Shown: in pieces, positions 53,635 through 61,271 of the stretch
How the letters are laid out: every line of letters begins with the position of its first letter
Numbering within the stretch: position 1 is the stretch's first letter
Made by a program: the position numbers and the translations under genes
The notes under the pieces: model-generated
Told to the model about the DNA's origin: nothing
What the model saw: only the letters and a program-made list of their open reading frames with translations
The model's database searches: none
Source: Brevundimonas sp. Leaf363
GTDB lineage: Bacteria; Pseudomonadota; Alphaproteobacteria; Caulobacterales; Caulobacteraceae
NCBI RefSeq assembly: GCF_001424025.1
Contig: NZ_LMPZ01000002.1
Coordinates: 230,446 to 294,445 of the forward strand
Length of the DNA: 64,000 nt
Direction of reading: 5' to 3'

Positions 53635-54638
53635 CCCGCCTGACCGCAGAGACCGCCAGCCTGTTCGCCCGCACCGCGCTGGGCCACGTGGCGCGCGAAT
53701 ATCCGAACAAGATGGACCACGTCCTGTCAGGGCCGGAGGACGTACGGGGGCCGCGCGACCTGCATCCCATCTTCTTCGGCAGCTTCGACTGGCACTCCTG
53801 CGTACACGGCTGGTGGACGCTGATGACGGTCCGGCGGCTTCATCCCGAGATCGCAGAGACAGACGCGATCCGCGACCTGGCTGACCCCCTGTTCACGCCG
53901 GAGAACGTCGCCGTCGAGGTCGACTATCTGGCGTGGCCCGGTAGTCGGGGGTTCGAGCGGCCCTACGGTTGGGGCTGGCTGCTGGCGCTGGGCGCCGAAC
54001 TGGCGCGGCATGAGACGCCCGAGGGCCGACGGTGGGAGGCGGCGCTGCGGCCGCTGGTCCAGGCCTTCGCCGAGCGATTCAAGGCCTATCTGCCCATCGC
54101 CACCTATCCGGTGCGCGTCGGCACGCATTTCAACACCGCCTTCGCCCTGATCTTGGCGCTGGACTACGCAGAGGGCTCCGGCGATGTCGTACTAGCCGAC
54201 CTCTGCCGCGAGCGGGCTTCGGCCTGGCACATGCACGATCGCGACTGTCAGGCATGGGAGCCCTCTCAGGACGAGTTCCTGTCGCCGGCCCTGATGGAGG
54301 CCGAGCTGATGCGGCGGGCCTTGCCGCCCGAGGCCTTCGCGGCCTGGCTCCCAGCCTTTCTGCCCCATCTTGACCGGGAACAGCCCGCCACCCTGTTCCA
54401 CCCGGCGTCGGTCAGCGACCGCTCGGACGGCAAGATCGCGCACCTGGACGGGCTGAACCTGTCGCGGGCCTGGTGCTGGCGCGGACTGGCGTCGTCGCTG
54501 GACACGCGCGATCCCCGTCATGAGGTGATGCTGCGCGCCGCCGACCGGCATCTGGTCGCCGCCCTGCCGCACGTGACCGGCGATTATATGGGCGAGCACT
54601 GGCTCGCCAGCTTCGCCTTGCTGGCCCTGACGGCCTAG
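53631..54638 (+). CDS. DUF2891 protein of the 5-oxoproline module
   Basis: A 335-residue soluble protein of the DUF2891 family. No signal peptide. It is rich in Trp, His and Arg with conserved-looking blocks HPIFFGSFDWHSCVHGWWTLMTVRRLHP, RPYGWGWLLALGAEL, YPVRVGTHFNTAFAL, KIAHLDGLNLSRAWCWRGLAS and GDYMGEHWLASFALLAL. The regularly spaced helices and Trp/His/Asp-lined motifs resemble an (alpha/alpha)6 barrel of the kind used by sugar epimerases or hydrolases. Its biochemical role is unknown; its fixed position after DUF969/DUF979 links it to 5-oxoproline metabolism. Stops overlap by 4 bases with the convergent LysR gene. Confidence 0.88.
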   Translation: MTRLTAETASLFARTALGHVAREYPNKMDHVLSGPEDVRGPRDLHPIFFGSFDWHSCVHGWWTLMTVRRLHPEIAETDAIRDLADPLFTPENVAVEVDYLAWPGSRGFERPYGWGWLLALGAELARHETPEGRRWEAALRPLVQAFAERFKAYLPIATYPVRVGTHFNTAFALILALDYAEGSGDVVLADLCRERASAWHMHDRDCQAWEPSQDEFLSPALMEAELMRRALPPEAFAAWLPAFLPHLDREQPATLFHPASVSDRSDGKIAHLDGLNLSRAWCWRGLASSLDTRDPRHEVMLRAADRHLVAALPHVTGDYMGEHWLASFALLALTA

Positions 54639-55564
54639 AGCTCGCCCAGGGCGTCGTCCTGCTCGAAGGCCTTCTTCTTCAGCCACTGTGCGAAGACATT
54701 GGCGCCGGGCGTCGGCGCGCGGTCGCGCGGCAGGATGACGTAATAGGCGTATCCGACCGCCTCTGATCCATCGGGGAACGGCGCGATCAGGCGTCCAGAG
54801 GCCAGGTCCTGCTGGGCCAGAGTGCGTTTGGCCAGGGCCACCCCTCGACCGGCTATGGCGGCCTCGATCAGCAGGCTGGACTGGTTGAAACGCGAGCCGC
54901 GCCGCGCGTCCGGATGCTTCACGCCCCGCGCCTTCAGCCACATGGACCAGTCCGGCCGGCTGGGGTCGTCGTCGTCCGAAACGTCGTGCAGCAGGGCGTG
55001 GTGCTGCAAATCCCCCGGCGTCAGGATCGGCTGCTCGCCCTTCATCAGCGACGGCGCACAGACCGGCAGCACCGTCTCGCCCATCAGCTTGTCGGCGATA
55101 TAGCCCTCATAGCCGCCCGGCCCGTAGCGGACAGCCAGATCGGCGGCCATGTCATAGAGGTCCACCGGCTCCAGGTCGGCCGAGATCCAGACCTCGATCT
55201 CGGGATGCGCCGCATGGAAATCGTCCATGCGCGGCATCAGCCATTTGGCGGCGAAGGACGGCGTGACGCTGACCGAAACCTGCCGGCGGCGTGGCGGCTC
55301 GCGCAGCAGGGATGAGGCGTCCATCAGGCGCTCGAACCCTTCGCGCAACAGAGGCGCGGCGGCGCGGCCCAGCGGCGTCAGCTGCAGGCCGCGGGCTTCG
55401 CGCTTGAACAGAGGGCCGCCCACGGTCTCCTCCAGCAGGCGGATCTGCTGGCTGACGGCGCCGGGCGTGACGAACAGTTCGTCCGCCGCGCGGGAGAAGT
55501 TCAGGTGCCGGGCGGCGCTTTCAAAGGCGCGAAGGGCGTTCAGGGGCAGGAGAGGGCGGGCCAT
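54635..55564 (-). CDS. LysR-family transcriptional regulator (GcvA-like)
   Basis: A 309-residue LysR regulator. The N-terminal winged helix (about 1-65) reads LNALRAFESAARHLNFSRAADELFVTPGAVSQQIRLLEETVGGPLFKR, the GcvA/AmpR subtype, and the periplasmic-binding-like effector domain (about 95-300) follows. Start at 55564 by the conserved N-terminus; the open frame to 55681 is rejected. It is divergent from cysG across 128 bases, so control of the sulfur operon is likely; its convergent neighbour is the DUF2891 gene. The effector cannot be read from the sequence. Confidence 0.92.
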   Translation of the reverse strand: MARPLLPLNALRAFESAARHLNFSRAADELFVTPGAVSQQIRLLEETVGGPLFKREARGLQLTPLGRAAAPLLREGFERLMDASSLLREPPRRRQVSVSVTPSFAAKWLMPRMDDFHAAHPEIEVWISADLEPVDLYDMAADLAVRYGPGGYEGYIADKLMGETVLPVCAPSLMKGEQPILTPGDLQHHALLHDVSDDDDPSRPDWSMWLKARGVKHPDARRGSRFNQSSLLIEAAIAGRGVALAKRTLAQQDLASGRLIAPFPDGSEAVGYAYYVILPRDRAPTPGANVFAQWLKKKAFEQDDALGEL

Positions 55565-55692
55565 GCCTGTAGAAAACCTATTGGCGCGCCCAAGACAATC
55601 TCGTTTGAACGGGGCGGGCGCCGACACGATGTAGGTCTCCTGCCGACGTGCCGCCTGTTTCCTCAGGTCCGCCGGACCCAAAGGAGCGTTCG

Positions 55693-57078
55693 ATGCGTGT
55701 ATTCCTGGCTTCCATCCCGCTGGACGGCGCGCGCGTCGTCGTGGTCGGCGGTGGCGAGCCGGCGATCGCGAAGCTGAGACTTTTCCTCACGGCGCCGTCA
55801 CGCCTGGACTGGTTCGCCCCGGACGGCGCCCCCGCCGCCATCGATACGCCCCAGGGCGCGCCCCTGCCTGTGGTCGCTACGCCGTCGGCCGAGGACTTCG
55901 CCGGGGCGCGTCTGGTCTTCATCGCGCTGAGCGATGCGGCTCAGACGGAGCGTCTGGTCGGTCTGGCACGCGCGGCCGGCGCCCAGGTCAATGTCGTGGA
56001 CCAGCCCCATTTCAGCGACTTCCACACGCCCGCCCTGGTCGACCGTGACGAGGTGGTGATCGGCATCGCCACGGGCGGCTCCGCGCCGATCCTGGCGCGC
56101 GACATCCGCTCGAAGATCGAGGCGGTGCTGCCGCAGGGGCTGGACAATGTCGCCCGCATGGCGCGAGAACTGCGCGACACGGTCAAGGCCAGCGTGCCGG
56201 ACTTCCTGGCGCGCCGCCGGTTCTGGGAGAAGGCCTTCCGTGGTCGCGCCGCCGATCTGGCCGCGGCCGGCCGCACGGCCGAGGCGCGCCGCGAGATGCT
56301 GCGCCTGCTGAACGTCGCGGCGCCGGAACAAGGTGTCGTCCACATCGTCGGCGCGGGCCCGGGTGATCCTGAGCTGCTGACGCTAAAGGCGCTGCGAGTG
56401 CTGCAGGACGCCGATGTCATCATCCACGACCGTCTGGTGCCCGAGGCGGTGCTGGAGCGGGCGCGGCGTGACGCCAAGCGCCTGTATGTCGGCAAGACGC
56501 GCGGCCATCATTCGGTGCCGCAGAACGAGATCGAAGACCTGATGATCGCCGAAGCCAGGGCCGGCCACCGGGTGGTGCGCCTGAAAGGGGGCGACCCGTT
56601 CGTCTTCGGACGCGGCGGCGAGGAGCTGGACGCCATGCGCGCGGCCGGGGTGCCTGTGTTCGTCATCCCCGGCGTGACGGCGGCCCTGGCCTGCGCGGCC
56701 TCGGCGGGCATTCCGCTGACGCACCGCGACCACGCACAGGCGGTCACCTTCGTGACCGCGCAGGGCAAGGTCGGTGGCGAGGACGCCGACTGGACCCGGC
56801 TGGCTGCGCCGAACCACACCCTGGCCATCTATATGGGCTCGGATCGCGCCGACGAGACGGCCGCGCGCCTGATCGAGGCAGGCCGCGCGGGCTCGACCCC
56901 CGTCGCCATCGTCGAGAACGGCAGCCGCCCGGACGAGCGGGTGCTGACCGGGACGCTGGACGGCCTGAGCGCCCTGGTGCGCGGCGCGAACCTGACCGGC
57001 CCGGCCTTGCTGTTCGTCGGTGAGACGGCGGCCTTTTCCGCCGCCCAGCTGGACGTGCGGGCGGAGGTCGCGGCGTGA
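55693..57078 (+). CDS. cysG: Siroheme synthase (CysG)
   Basis: A 461-residue trifunctional enzyme making siroheme from uroporphyrinogen III. The N-terminal half (about 1-210) is the precorrin-2 dehydrogenase/ferrochelatase, with VVVVGGGEPAIAKLRLFL and GIATGGSAPILARDIRSKIEAVLP. The C-terminal half (about 215-455) is the SAM-dependent C-methyltransferase, with VHIVGAGPGDPELLTLKALRVLQDADVIIHDRLV, RLKGGDPFVFGRGGEEL and VIPGVTAALACAASAGIPLTHR. AAGGAG precedes the ATG. It provides the cofactor of the sulfite reductase two genes downstream. Its stop overlaps the DUF2849 start. Confidence 0.95.
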   Translation: MRVFLASIPLDGARVVVVGGGEPAIAKLRLFLTAPSRLDWFAPDGAPAAIDTPQGAPLPVVATPSAEDFAGARLVFIALSDAAQTERLVGLARAAGAQVNVVDQPHFSDFHTPALVDRDEVVIGIATGGSAPILARDIRSKIEAVLPQGLDNVARMARELRDTVKASVPDFLARRRFWEKAFRGRAADLAAAGRTAEARREMLRLLNVAAPEQGVVHIVGAGPGDPELLTLKALRVLQDADVIIHDRLVPEAVLERARRDAKRLYVGKTRGHHSVPQNEIEDLMIAEARAGHRVVRLKGGDPFVFGRGGEELDAMRAAGVPVFVIPGVTAALACAASAGIPLTHRDHAQAVTFVTAQGKVGGEDADWTRLAAPNHTLAIYMGSDRADETAARLIEAGRAGSTPVAIVENGSRPDERVLTGTLDGLSALVRGANLTGPALLFVGETAAFSAAQLDVRAEVAA

Positions 57079-57347
57079 AGATCGTCACCGCCAATCGCCT
57101 GTCGGACGGCCGTGTCATCTACGTCGGCCCAGGCGACCATCCGGTCGAGCACATCGGCCAAGCGGCTGTCTTCGACGACGAGGGCGCCGAGTTCGCCCTG
57201 GCCGCTGCGCAAGCGAACCCTGGCGTCTTCGTCGGCCCCTATATCTTCGAGACCGAGGGCCACATCCCGTCGGGCCGCGATCGGCTGAAGGAGCGTATCC
57301 GCTCGGCCGGGCCGACCGTGGGCAACAGTTTGAAAGCCCACGCCTGA
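57075..57347 (+). CDS. DUF2849 protein
   Basis: A 90-residue protein of the DUF2849 family (KIVTANRLSDGRVIYVG ... FVGPYIFETEGHIPSGRDRLKERIRSAGPTV). GTG start at 57075 overlapping the cysG stop; its own TGA overlaps the ATG of the sulfite reductase by one base. This small protein is regularly found between cysG and the sulfite reductase in alphaproteobacteria. It may help assembly or electron delivery to the hemoprotein, but no activity is known. Confidence 0.92.
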   Translation: MKIVTANRLSDGRVIYVGPGDHPVEHIGQAAVFDDEGAEFALAAAQANPGVFVGPYIFETEGHIPSGRDRLKERIRSAGPTVGNSLKAHA

Positions 57348-59014
57348 TGTATCGCTACGACGAGTTCGACCACGCCTTTGTCCGCGAACGGGTCTCGGAG
57401 TTCGCCGATCAGGTCGCGCGCCGCGCGTCCGGTGCCCTGACCGAGGACGAATTCAAGCCGTTGCGCCTGATGAACGGCGTCTACCTGCAACTGCACGCCT
57501 ATATGCTGCGGGTCGCCATCCCCTACGGCACCTTCAACAGCCGCCAGATGCGTCAGCTGGCCCACATCGCCCGCACCTATGACAAGGGCTATGGCCACTT
57601 CACCACGCGGACGAACATCCAGTACAACTGGCCCGCCCTGACCGACCTGCCGGCGATCCTGAGCGATCTGGCCGACGTCGAGATGCACGCCATCCAGACC
57701 AGTGGGAACTGCATCCGCAACACCACGACCGACGTCTTCGCCGGCGCGGCCGATGACGAGTTGGAGGATCCGCGTCCCTGGTGCGAGATCATCCGCCAGT
57801 GGTCGACCATCCACCCCGAGTTCTCCTTCCTGCCGCGCAAGTTCAAGATCGCGGTGGTGGCGGCCGAGAAGGATCGCGCGGCGATCCGCACCCACGACGT
57901 GGGCCTGCAGATCGTGAAGGGGTCGGACGGCCAGACCGCTTTCCGCGTCTTCGTCGGCGGCGGGCAGGGCCGGTTGCCGCACATCGGCCAGGAGATCGCC
58001 CCGGCGGTCCCGGCGACCGAGATCCTGGCCTATCTGACCGCCATCCTGCGGGCCTGGAACCTGCTGGGTCGGCGCGACAACATTCACAAGGCGCGGATCA
58101 AGATCCTGGTCGCCGCCGTCGGCATGGACGCCTTCCGCGCGGAAGTGGACAAGCATTACGCCACCCTGCGCCACGAGGACCTGCGCATCCCCGACGCGGA
58201 GGTGGCGCGCATCCAGGCCTATTTCGCCCCGCCGCCCTTCGCCGACCTGCCGCGCACCAGCGATGCGTTTGATGCGGCGGTGCTGGCCGACCGCGACTTC
58301 GCCCGCTTCAGCCGCAACAACGTGCGCCGCCACCGTCAGTCCGGATACGCCTCGGTGATCATCTCGCTGAAGCCCGTCGGCGGCGTCCCCGGCGACATCA
58401 CGGCCGAGCAGATGGACGCCGTCGCCGACCTGGCCCAGCGCTATTCGTTCGACGAGATCCGCGCCGCCTATGAGCAGAACCTGGTCCTGCCGCACGTCCG
58501 GCTGAACGACACGCCGTCGCTCTTCGCGGCGCTGAAGGCCATCGGCCTTTCGACGCCCAACGCCGACCTGCTCAGCGACGTCATCGCCTGCCCGGGTCTG
58601 GACTACTGCAGCCTGGCCAACGCCCGGTCCATCCCGGTCGCGCAGGCCCTGTCGAAGCGTCTGGCCGACCTGGACTATCAGGAGAAGATCGGCCCGGTCC
58701 GCATTAATATGAGCGGCTGCATCAACGCCTGCGGTCACCACCACGTCGGCCACATCGGCGTGCTGGGCGTCGATCGCAAAGGCGAGGAATACTACCAGAT
58801 CACCGTCGGCGGATCGCCGGACGAACAGGCGGCCCTGGGCGACATCGTCGGCAAGAGCCTGCCGTCCGACGAGGTCGCCCCGGCCATCCAGCGGACCCTG
58901 GACCGCTACCTCGAAATTCGCACGGACGGCGAGCGCTTCATCGACACGGTGCGCCGCGTCGGTCCCGACCCGTTCCGCGACGCCATCTACGAGGCCCTCG
59001 ATGCAACTGCTTGA
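57347..59014 (+). CDS. cysI: Sulfite reductase hemoprotein (siroheme/4Fe-4S)
   Basis: Reduces sulfite to sulfide in cysteine synthesis. The 555-residue protein has two ferredoxin-like half domains and two nitrite/sulfite reductase 4Fe-4S domains. FTTRTNIQYNWP, QTSGNCIRNTTTDVFAG and FLPRKFKIAV are in the siroheme/substrate region; cluster ligands are the Cys pairs in ACPGLDYCSLANARS (C-x5-C) and MSGCINACGHHH (C-x3-C). No flavoprotein partner is near, so it probably uses ferredoxin. The start at 57347 (TGATG with the preceding gene) is preferred over the frame open to 57020. Overlaps cysH by 14 bases. Confidence 0.94.
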   Translation: MYRYDEFDHAFVRERVSEFADQVARRASGALTEDEFKPLRLMNGVYLQLHAYMLRVAIPYGTFNSRQMRQLAHIARTYDKGYGHFTTRTNIQYNWPALTDLPAILSDLADVEMHAIQTSGNCIRNTTTDVFAGAADDELEDPRPWCEIIRQWSTIHPEFSFLPRKFKIAVVAAEKDRAAIRTHDVGLQIVKGSDGQTAFRVFVGGGQGRLPHIGQEIAPAVPATEILAYLTAILRAWNLLGRRDNIHKARIKILVAAVGMDAFRAEVDKHYATLRHEDLRIPDAEVARIQAYFAPPPFADLPRTSDAFDAAVLADRDFARFSRNNVRRHRQSGYASVIISLKPVGGVPGDITAEQMDAVADLAQRYSFDEIRAAYEQNLVLPHVRLNDTPSLFAALKAIGLSTPNADLLSDVIACPGLDYCSLANARSIPVAQALSKRLADLDYQEKIGPVRINMSGCINACGHHHVGHIGVLGVDRKGEEYYQITVGGSPDEQAALGDIVGKSLPSDEVAPAIQRTLDRYLEIRTDGERFIDTVRRVGPDPFRDAIYEALDATA

Positions 59015-60086
59015 CGAAGCCGAGATCGGCCTGCGCCTGTCGGTGATTACGCCGCTTGAAGAGGTCGAGGCCGCCGCTGCGGGCGCCGACCGGCTGATCC
59101 TGGAGTTCGACGCCTTCCGCGACGGGCGCGGCTTCTCGCTGGCCGCCATCCTGCGCGAGCGGGGCTACAAGGGTCGACTGATCGCCGCCGGCAAGCTGCT
59201 GCCCGATCAGGCGCGGCACCTGCGCCGCACCGGCTTCGACGCCGTCGAGCTGTCGCCCGGCGCGGACAAGGCCGCCTGGACGCGGATGGATCAGGCCTTC
59301 TCCGCCGTCTATCAGCCTGCCAACGACGTCGAGCGCCCGATTTGGAACCGCCGTACGCTTCGCCCGGTCCCGCCGTCCGACGATCTGGACGCCCTGGCGG
59401 CGGATTTGAACGCCCGATACGCGGATGCCGACGCCTCCGAGATCCTCGCCGCGACGATGGACCCGCGCCTGGGCCTGCGCACCGCCGCCATCTCGTCGTT
59501 CGGCGCCGAGTCGGCCGTGCTGCTGGACCTCATCGCGCGCGAGAACGCGGCCACGCCGGTGATCTTTCTGGAGACAGGCCAGCACTTCCTGCAGACGCTG
59601 CAATATCGCGGCGAGCTGACCCAGCGCCTGGGCCTGACCGATGTGCGCGTTGTCGTGCCGAACGCCGAGGAGAAGGCGTCGCTGGATCCGAAGGACGACC
59701 TGTGGCGCACAGACGCCGACGCCTGCTGCGACCTGCGCAAGGTCCGGCCGCTGGCGCGCGCCTCGGCGGGCTTCAACGCCCTGATCACCGGCCGCAAGCG
59801 GTTCCAGACCTCCAGCCGTTCCCAGCTGCTGCCGTTCGAGGTCGTGGACGGCACGCTGCGGATCAATCCGCTGGCGAACTGGGCCGCCGAGGATATCGAG
59901 ACCTGGCTGGAGGCGCGCGACCTGCCGCGTCACCCGCTGTCGGAACAAGGCTTCGCCTCCATCGGCTGCTGGCCGTGCACCCGTGCCGTACAGTCGGGCG
60001 AAGATGCACGCGCCGGACGCTGGTCGGGCATGGACAAGACCGAGTGCGGTATCCACTTTGGCCGTCGTCAGGCCGTCGGCGCCTGA
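59001..60086 (+). CDS. cysH: DUF934 domain fused to phosphoadenylyl-sulfate (APS/PAPS) reductase
   Basis: A 361-residue protein of two parts. Residues 1 to about 115 match DUF934 (ADRLILEFDAFRDGRGFSLAAILRERGYKGRLIAAGKLLPDQARHLRRTGFDAVEL), normally a separate protein. Residues about 130-361 form CysH: PP-loop SSFGAESAVLL, LETGQHFLQTLQYRGEL, the iron-sulfur Cys pairs DACCDLRK and GCWPCT, and the catalytic Cys near the end (KTECGIH). The four cluster Cys mean the APS-type enzyme. It produces sulfite for the reductase encoded just before it. Whether the fusion is a real single chain can be seen in the uninterrupted frame. Confidence 0.92.
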   Translation: MQLLDEAEIGLRLSVITPLEEVEAAAAGADRLILEFDAFRDGRGFSLAAILRERGYKGRLIAAGKLLPDQARHLRRTGFDAVELSPGADKAAWTRMDQAFSAVYQPANDVERPIWNRRTLRPVPPSDDLDALAADLNARYADADASEILAATMDPRLGLRTAAISSFGAESAVLLDLIARENAATPVIFLETGQHFLQTLQYRGELTQRLGLTDVRVVVPNAEEKASLDPKDDLWRTDADACCDLRKVRPLARASAGFNALITGRKRFQTSSRSQLLPFEVVDGTLRINPLANWAAEDIETWLEARDLPRHPLSEQGFASIGCWPCTRAVQSGEDARAGRWSGMDKTECGIHFGRRQAVGA

Positions 60087-60109
60087 CACCCGCTTTCAGG
60101 ACGCCTCCC

Positions 60110-61135
60110 GTGACCGTCTCATCCGTCATCGACCTCATCGGCAACACGCCGCTGATCCGCCTCAACCGCGTCTCGGACGAGACGGGCTGCGAGATCCTGG
60201 GCAAGGCGGAGTTCATGAATCCCGGCCAGTCCATCAAGGACCGCGCCGCCTTGTCGATCGTGAAGAAGGCGCTGGCGTCCGGCGCCCTCAAGCCCGGCGG
60301 GACCATCGTCGAGGGCACGGCGGGCAACACCGGCATAGGCCTGGCGCTGGTCGGCTCGGCGCTGGGCCACCCCGTCGTCATCGTCATTCCGCGCACCCAG
60401 TCCGAAGAGAAGAAGGCGGCTATCCGATCGCTGGGCGCCCGCCTGGTCGAGGTGGACGCCGCGCCCTTCTCCAGCCCCAACCACTTCGTCCACTATTCCG
60501 GGCGTCTGGCGCGTGAGTTGAACGAGAGCGAGCCGAACGGCGCCCTGTGGGCCAACCAGTTCGACAACACCGCCAATCGCGACGCCCACTATGAGACGAC
60601 AGGCCCGGAGATCTGGGCCCAGACGGACGGCAAGCTCGACGCTTTCGTCAGCGCGGTCGGCTCCGGCGGCACCATCACGGGCGTCTCAGCCTATCTGCGC
60701 GAGCAGAACCCGGACGTGAAGATCGCCCTGGCTGATCCGGCCGGCGCGTCGCTGTTCAACTGGTACACCCGGGGCGAGATGTCGGGCGAAGGTTCGTCCA
60801 TCACCGAGGGCATCGGCGTGGCGCGGATCACCGGCAATCTGGAAGGCTTCGCGCCCGACTATTCGTACCGGATCGAGGACGCCGAGTTCCTGCCCATCCT
60901 GTTCGATCTGGTGCGGTATGAAGGGCTGTCAGTGGGCGGTTCGGCCGGTGTGAACATCGCCGGCGCGGTGCGACTGGCGCGCGACCTGGGACCGGGCAAG
61001 ACCATCGTCACGGCGCTCTGCGACCCCGGCGCGCGCTATTCGTCCAAGCTGTTCAACGCCGAGTTTCTGGGCGCGCGCGGCCTGCCCGTTCCGCCCTGGA
61101 CGGCAGGCGCGGCCACCCCTGCGGAAGCAGCCTGA
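60110..61135 (+). CDS. cysK: Cysteine synthase A
   Basis: PLP enzyme of 341 residues joining sulfide with O-acetylserine. SVIDLIGNTPLIRLNRVSDETGCEILGKAEFMNPGQSIKDRAALSIV carries the PLP Lys in SIKDR, followed by the phosphate loop region EGTAGNTGIGLALV and GSGGTITGVS. It is the last step of the pathway encoded in this operon, 23 bases after cysH. Start is a GTG at 60110 with no strong ribosome-binding site; the frame open to 59342 lies inside cysH. Confidence 0.93.
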   Translation: MTVSSVIDLIGNTPLIRLNRVSDETGCEILGKAEFMNPGQSIKDRAALSIVKKALASGALKPGGTIVEGTAGNTGIGLALVGSALGHPVVIVIPRTQSEEKKAAIRSLGARLVEVDAAPFSSPNHFVHYSGRLARELNESEPNGALWANQFDNTANRDAHYETTGPEIWAQTDGKLDAFVSAVGSGGTITGVSAYLREQNPDVKIALADPAGASLFNWYTRGEMSGEGSSITEGIGVARITGNLEGFAPDYSYRIEDAEFLPILFDLVRYEGLSVGGSAGVNIAGAVRLARDLGPGKTIVTALCDPGARYSSKLFNAEFLGARGLPVPPWTAGAATPAEAA

Positions 61136-61271
61136 GCAGCCTGCAAGCTTAGCTGGAACCCAGGCCGTGGCTCGCCGCTCGCGCGTAATTCACTGGCGTG
61201 AGGCGGACTGATCCGATAGCCCTGTCAAGGGGATCGCCAGCCCGGCGACGCCGTGTGGGGAGTATCCGATC

